Made by a program: the position numbers and the translations under genes
Assembly: GCA_003245575.1 (NCBI GenBank)
Contig: QKCR01000076.1
Coordinates: forward strand, 1 to 48,418
Source of the DNA: Alphaproteobacteria bacterium
GTDB lineage: Bacteria > Pseudomonadota > Alphaproteobacteria > Micavibrionales > Micavibrionaceae
Length of the DNA: 48,418 bases
Direction of reading: 5' to 3'
Notes under the pieces: generated by a model
Databases searched by the model: none
What the model was told of the DNA's origin: nothing
What the model saw: the letters and a program-made list of their open reading frames with translations, nothing else
Shown: in pieces, positions 45,116-48,418 of the stretch
Layout of the letters: every line of letters begins with the position of its first letter
Numbering within the stretch: position 1 is the stretch's first letter

Positions 45116-46996
45116 ATGTCTGCACATGCCCAAGCTACAGATAACCGTCAAACCCTAAAGCTCGTAATCGGAGCCATCGGGGTCGTTTACGGAGACATCG
45201 GTACCAGCCCTCTTTATGCCTTTAAGGAATCGTTCCTTGGCGCAAGATTTGCCGCAGATTTCTCGCACATTCTGGGAGTCCTCTCCCTGATCTTCTGGTC
45301 TGTTACAATTACCGTAACTCTTAAATATATTATGCTGATGATGCGCGCGGACAACAAAGGTGAAGGCGGAAGCCTCTCCCTTTTCGCACTAGCCAGCCGT
45401 TTCTCGCATGATACAAAATGGATTGCCGCCGCCGTCCCGATATTAGGGATCTTCGCCGCCGCACTCTTCTATGGCGACAGTATGATTACCCCGGCCATCT
45501 CGGTCATGAGTTCGGTCGAGGGCCTGCAAATCGCAGCCCCGCACCTGACGCCATATGTCTTGCCCATAACCATTCTCATTCTGGCCTTCTTGTTTTCGTT
45601 CCAGAAACTGGGAACAGGCAATGTCGGCATTCTCTTCGGACCTATCATGTGCGTCTGGTTTTTAACCCTGACGGTATTGGGGATTGTCAACATCTGGGAT
45701 AACCCGTTTGTTCTGAAAGCAATCAACCCCTATTACGCTATCCAATTCTTTATGGAAGACAAGCTCTATGCCTTCCTAACATTAGGAAGCGTTGTTCTTG
45801 CGATGACAGGTGCAGAAGCCCTCTATGCCGATATGGGTCATTTCGGTAAAGGCCCGATCCGTATTGCTTGGGTATCTCTGGTTTTCCCGGCCTTGATGAT
45901 TAACTATTTCGGACAAGGTGCCTTTATTCTCTCGACACCTGAAGGTCTTGAAAACCCATTCTTCCTAATGGCCCCAGAGTGGCTGAACTGGCCGCTGCTG
46001 ATACTGGCAACCCTCGCCACCATCATTGCATCACAAGCCGTGATTTCCGGAGCATTCTCAGTCACCCAGCAAGCCATCCAGCTCGGGTACCTACCACGTA
46101 TGTCCATCATTCACACATCGGATGACCAGATCGGGCAAATCTATATTCCGTTTATTAACTGGATGCTGATGTTCTTTGTGTTCCTGTTGGTGATTACCTT
46201 CCAATCTTCCAGCAAATTGGCTCATGCCTATGGCGTCGCTGTAACTGGTACGATGCTGATTGATACGCTGCTGCTCGGTGTGGTCATTTTCAAAATGTGG
46301 AGATGGAAAAAACCTCTGGCTATTGCAACTCTTGCGTCTCTGCTGTTGGTGGATACATCCTTCTTCTTGGCTACGGCAACTAAAATCGTCCATGGCGGAT
46401 GGTTCCCGCTTCTTCTAGGAACAATCATCTTCATCCTTCTGACAACATGGAAGCGCGGTCGCCAATTAGTTCTACAAAAACTGCGCGCAGAATCCATGCC
46501 GGTTGATGTCTTCTTCCGCGACTATTGTGAAAACTTCACACGCGTCGCAGGCACAGCGATCTACATGTACAATTTAAACGACGGAATTCCTGCCCCGTTA
46601 CTGCAAAACCTGAAACACAATAAAGTCCTGCATGAAACAAACTACTTCCTTCATGTTGTGATTGAAGAAAAATCGTATGTATCTGATGAAGAACGCATCA
46701 AAATCACAACATTGGGACAAGACATCCACCGCATTACTATCCGTTACGGATTTATGGATGAAATTAATGTCCCGAAGGAATTGGAAAAAGAACATGTTCA
46801 CGGCGTAAAAATCGACCCGCAGAATGTGACCTACTTCATCGGTCGCGAGACCGTTATTCCGACCAGCATTCCGGGCATGGCTATCTGGAGAGAACATCTC
46901 TTCTCATGGATGACCAAAAACGCATCCTCTGCGGCGGATTACTATAATCTGCCAAGTAAACGCGTCATGGAAATCGGCAGCCGGATTGATATTTAG
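45116..46996 (+). CDS. kup: Potassium uptake protein Kup
   Basis: A proton-coupled K+ transporter of the KUP/HAK/KT family in the inner membrane. 626 residues: about 12 membrane helices (about 15-430) and a C-terminal cytoplasmic domain (about 445-626). The opening GAIGVVYGDIGTSPLYAF is the family signature; also YGDSMITPAISVMSSVEGL and ALTGAEALYADMGHFG-type segments. It has normal length. The 3' end overlaps the convergent next gene by 32 bases. No clear Shine-Dalgarno precedes the ATG. Confidence 0.97.
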   Translation: MSAHAQATDNRQTLKLVIGAIGVVYGDIGTSPLYAFKESFLGARFAADFSHILGVLSLIFWSVTITVTLKYIMLMMRADNKGEGGSLSLFALASRFSHDTKWIAAAVPILGIFAAALFYGDSMITPAISVMSSVEGLQIAAPHLTPYVLPITILILAFLFSFQKLGTGNVGILFGPIMCVWFLTLTVLGIVNIWDNPFVLKAINPYYAIQFFMEDKLYAFLTLGSVVLAMTGAEALYADMGHFGKGPIRIAWVSLVFPALMINYFGQGAFILSTPEGLENPFFLMAPEWLNWPLLILATLATIIASQAVISGAFSVTQQAIQLGYLPRMSIIHTSDDQIGQIYIPFINWMLMFFVFLLVITFQSSSKLAHAYGVAVTGTMLIDTLLLGVVIFKMWRWKKPLAIATLASLLLVDTSFFLATATKIVHGGWFPLLLGTIIFILLTTWKRGRQLVLQKLRAESMPVDVFFRDYCENFTRVAGTAIYMYNLNDGIPAPLLQNLKHNKVLHETNYFLHVVIEEKSYVSDEERIKITTLGQDIHRITIRYGFMDEINVPKELEKEHVHGVKIDPQNVTYFIGRETVIPTSIPGMAIWREHLFSWMTKNASSAADYYNLPSKRVMEIGSRIDI

Positions 46997-47426
46997 GGCG
47001 TGGCGCATCAAAGCCTGTACCTAATTCAGGGATTGGCGGTAAGGTGACAGGCATATTTGCAACACCGCCATAAACCTTACGTAAAGATTTTAGCAAAGCA
47101 TTCCCGCGATCAGCTTGGTCGGCGATTTCACCACGAGGATCGAGACCAAGCCTGGCAAGCTCGGCAGCATTCCGCTTCCACGATCTAAGATTAAGCAAAA
47201 CATCTTGATATAAGGATAGTGGAGAAATACGCCCTCCTCCGCAGTGGTCACAAACAACGGCCCCCATAAAATCTTTTGCAAATTCGCTCATTTGCAAATC
47301 GCGATTTGCAACAAGAAGAAACGTGAAGAACATAGATGGTTGCTGATATATCTGCGGACACCAATCAGGGTACACTCTCCCGAATGGCACAATTCTATCC
47401 TTGAGCATCAATGCATAAGCAGACAT
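46965..47426 (-). CDS. Unknown protein downstream of HerA-like ATPase gene
   Basis: 153 residues, soluble. It contains one CxxC (VVCDHCGGG, about 59-66) that might bind zinc, a helical middle (LRSWKRNAAELARLG) and a Pro-rich end. No family recognised. It starts four bases after the stop of the YjgR/HerA-like gene, so translational coupling and shared function are plausible. The last 32 bases overlap the end of kup. Confidence 0.65.
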   Translation of the reverse strand: MSAYALMLKDRIVPFGRVYPDWCPQIYQQPSMFFTFLLVANRDLQMSEFAKDFMGAVVCDHCGGGRISPLSLYQDVLLNLRSWKRNAAELARLGLDPRGEIADQADRGNALLKSLRKVYGGVANMPVTLPPIPELGTGFDAPRPKYQSGCRFP

Positions 47427-47430
47427 AGAA

Positions 47431-48418
47431 TTACTTCTTCAAACTCCCTAAAACTCCCCTCAATAATTCACGGGCAATTTGACGTCCGACAGAAGACCCC
47501 ACCGAACGTACAACTGATTTGAGCAAAGCTTCCCCGACACCTTGGCGATTAGAGGAAGAACTTTTCTTTTCCTTGGCTTTCGTTGCCTGAGACTGTGCCT
47601 CAGACGCATCCTGCGCGGCCTTTTCTGCCCGTTTATGAAGCATTTCATAAGCAGACTCGCGGTCAATAGATTGGGTATAAGCCCCGCCCACAGGACTATT
47701 CTGGAGATACGTTGCGATGACAGACGCATCTGCAGGCCCCAATCTGGATGAAGGAGGACGGATCAAAACACGTTGAACAATTCCCGGCTCACCTTTCTCA
47801 CCCAACATCGACACCAAAGCCTCACCGACTTTTAATTCCTGAACAACGCTCTCGACATCCAAGTCAGGATTTTCACGGAACCCATCAACAACAGCCTTAA
47901 TGTCCTTTTTCTGCGCAGGTGTATATGCCCGCAAGGCATGCTGTATCTTGTTGCCCAACTGCCCCAGAACGCTATCAGGAACATCAGACGGGTTCTGAGT
48001 CACAAAATAAACACCAACCCCTTTGGAACGGATCAAACGAACAACCTGTTCTATTTTCTCAAGCAAAGCCTTGGGCATATCATTAAATAACAAATGGGCC
48101 TCATCAAAAAACAGAACCAGCTTCGGTTTCTCGGGGTCTCCAACTTCAGGTAAATTCTCGAACAATTCGGATAGCAACCACAATAGGAAGGTTGCATAGA
48201 GTCTTGGGCTTTGGAACAATTCAACCGCATTCAAGATACTCACAAACCCACGCCCGTCATAAGAAGTGCGCATAAAATCTTGGAGATTAACAGCAGGCTC
48301 GCCAAAGAATTTCTCACCGCCTTGTTCTTCCAATCGCAATAAGGCGCGCTGGATCGCTGCAATAGATGCGCCCGCAACATTTCCATACTCTTTGGAAATA
48401 TCAGCTGCATTTTCAGCA
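47431..48418 (-). CDS. HerA-like ATPase, DUF853/YjgR family (5' end missing)
   Basis: The C-terminal part (329 residues) of a YjgR-type NTPase; the start lies beyond the window edge, so Walker A is not visible. The remaining sequence has YGNVAGASIAAIQRALLRLE, Walker B KLVLFFDEAHLLF, and GVGVYFVTQNPSDVPDSVLGQLGNKIQHALRAYTP, which match the DUF853 family of HerA/FtsK-like ATPases. A long Ala/Gln/Lys/Ser-rich linker (about 245-295) and an amphipathic C-terminal helix follow. The biological role of this family is unclear. A small unknown gene is coupled downstream. Confidence 0.9.
   Translation of the reverse strand, partial: AENAADISKEYGNVAGASIAAIQRALLRLEEQGGEKFFGEPAVNLQDFMRTSYDGRGFVSILNAVELFQSPRLYATFLLWLLSELFENLPEVGDPEKPKLVLFFDEAHLLFNDMPKALLEKIEQVVRLIRSKGVGVYFVTQNPSDVPDSVLGQLGNKIQHALRAYTPAQKKDIKAVVDGFRENPDLDVESVVQELKVGEALVSMLGEKGEPGIVQRVLIRPPSSRLGPADASVIATYLQNSPVGGAYTQSIDRESAYEMLHKRAEKAAQDASEAQSQATKAKEKKSSSSNRQGVGEALLKSVVRSVGSSVGRQIARELLRGVLGSLKK

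Overview
The window is a gene-dense stretch of chromosome from a Gram-negative, flagellated alphaproteobacterium of moderate GC (roughly mid-40s percent by eye). The class assignment rests on genes typical of that group: divK-pleD with an EipB-family gene, cckA directly behind flhB, the alphaproteobacterial style of AspRS, a SapC-family protein, an HNH_5 endonuclease and a GAAC-N7-GAAC SOS box at recA. I cannot name the genus; a deep-branching group such as Micavibrionales would fit but is not proven. No phage, insertion sequence, CRISPR array or rRNA was seen. There is one tRNA, tRNA-Leu(CAA).

Layout. 1-2.4 kb: a tiny basic ORF, a tandem pair of related unknown proteins and a small unknown protein. 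2.4-8.3 kb: an FCY1-like deaminase, RNase R followed by an orphan DotI/IcmL-like periplasmic protein, an unusual long cytidine deaminase, a possible oxygenase-fold protein and ribosomal protein L33. 8.4-14.1 kb: a signalling block with eipB-divK-pleD on the minus strand and three soluble GGDEF proteins on the plus strand. 14.0-19.2 kb, minus strand: aspS followed by a copper-uptake set (DUF2946 protein, OprC/NosA-type receptor, TonB). 19.4-25.1 kb: a cupin, a beta-propeller plus dolichol-kinase-like pair, RNase D, an unknown secreted protein and SapC. 25.3-31.0 kb: an HTH/coiled-coil protein, a CHMI tautomerase, flhB, cckA, an unknown and a degenerate archaemetzincin. 31.0-36.8 kb: recA with a dense SOS operator, a small ORF, uvrA, a glycosyltransferase and tRNA-Leu. 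37.0-48.4 kb: dsbB, unknown and small membrane proteins, HNH endonuclease, a MORN-like protein, an esterase with LpxR, a Fur-box-controlled FTR1 permease, gluQ, kup, and at the edge a truncated YjgR/HerA-like ATPase.

Connections. CckA, DivK and PleD are core parts of the alphaproteobacterial cell-cycle and polarity network; four GGDEF proteins within 6 kb make this a cyclic-di-GMP hotspot. RecA and UvrA serve SOS and nucleotide-excision repair. The copper receptor set and the FTR1 permease deal with metal uptake.

The most unusual signals are regulatory. The flhB start codon lies inside a perfect 12-bp inverted repeat. The gluQ start codon lies inside an apparent intrinsic terminator. Several genes have promoter-like sequences whose predicted transcription start falls on the start codon, suggesting leaderless mRNAs. 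Among the proteins, the most unusual is an archaemetzincin relative that has lost its zinc-binding motif. All calls come from reading the sequence by eye, with no database search.
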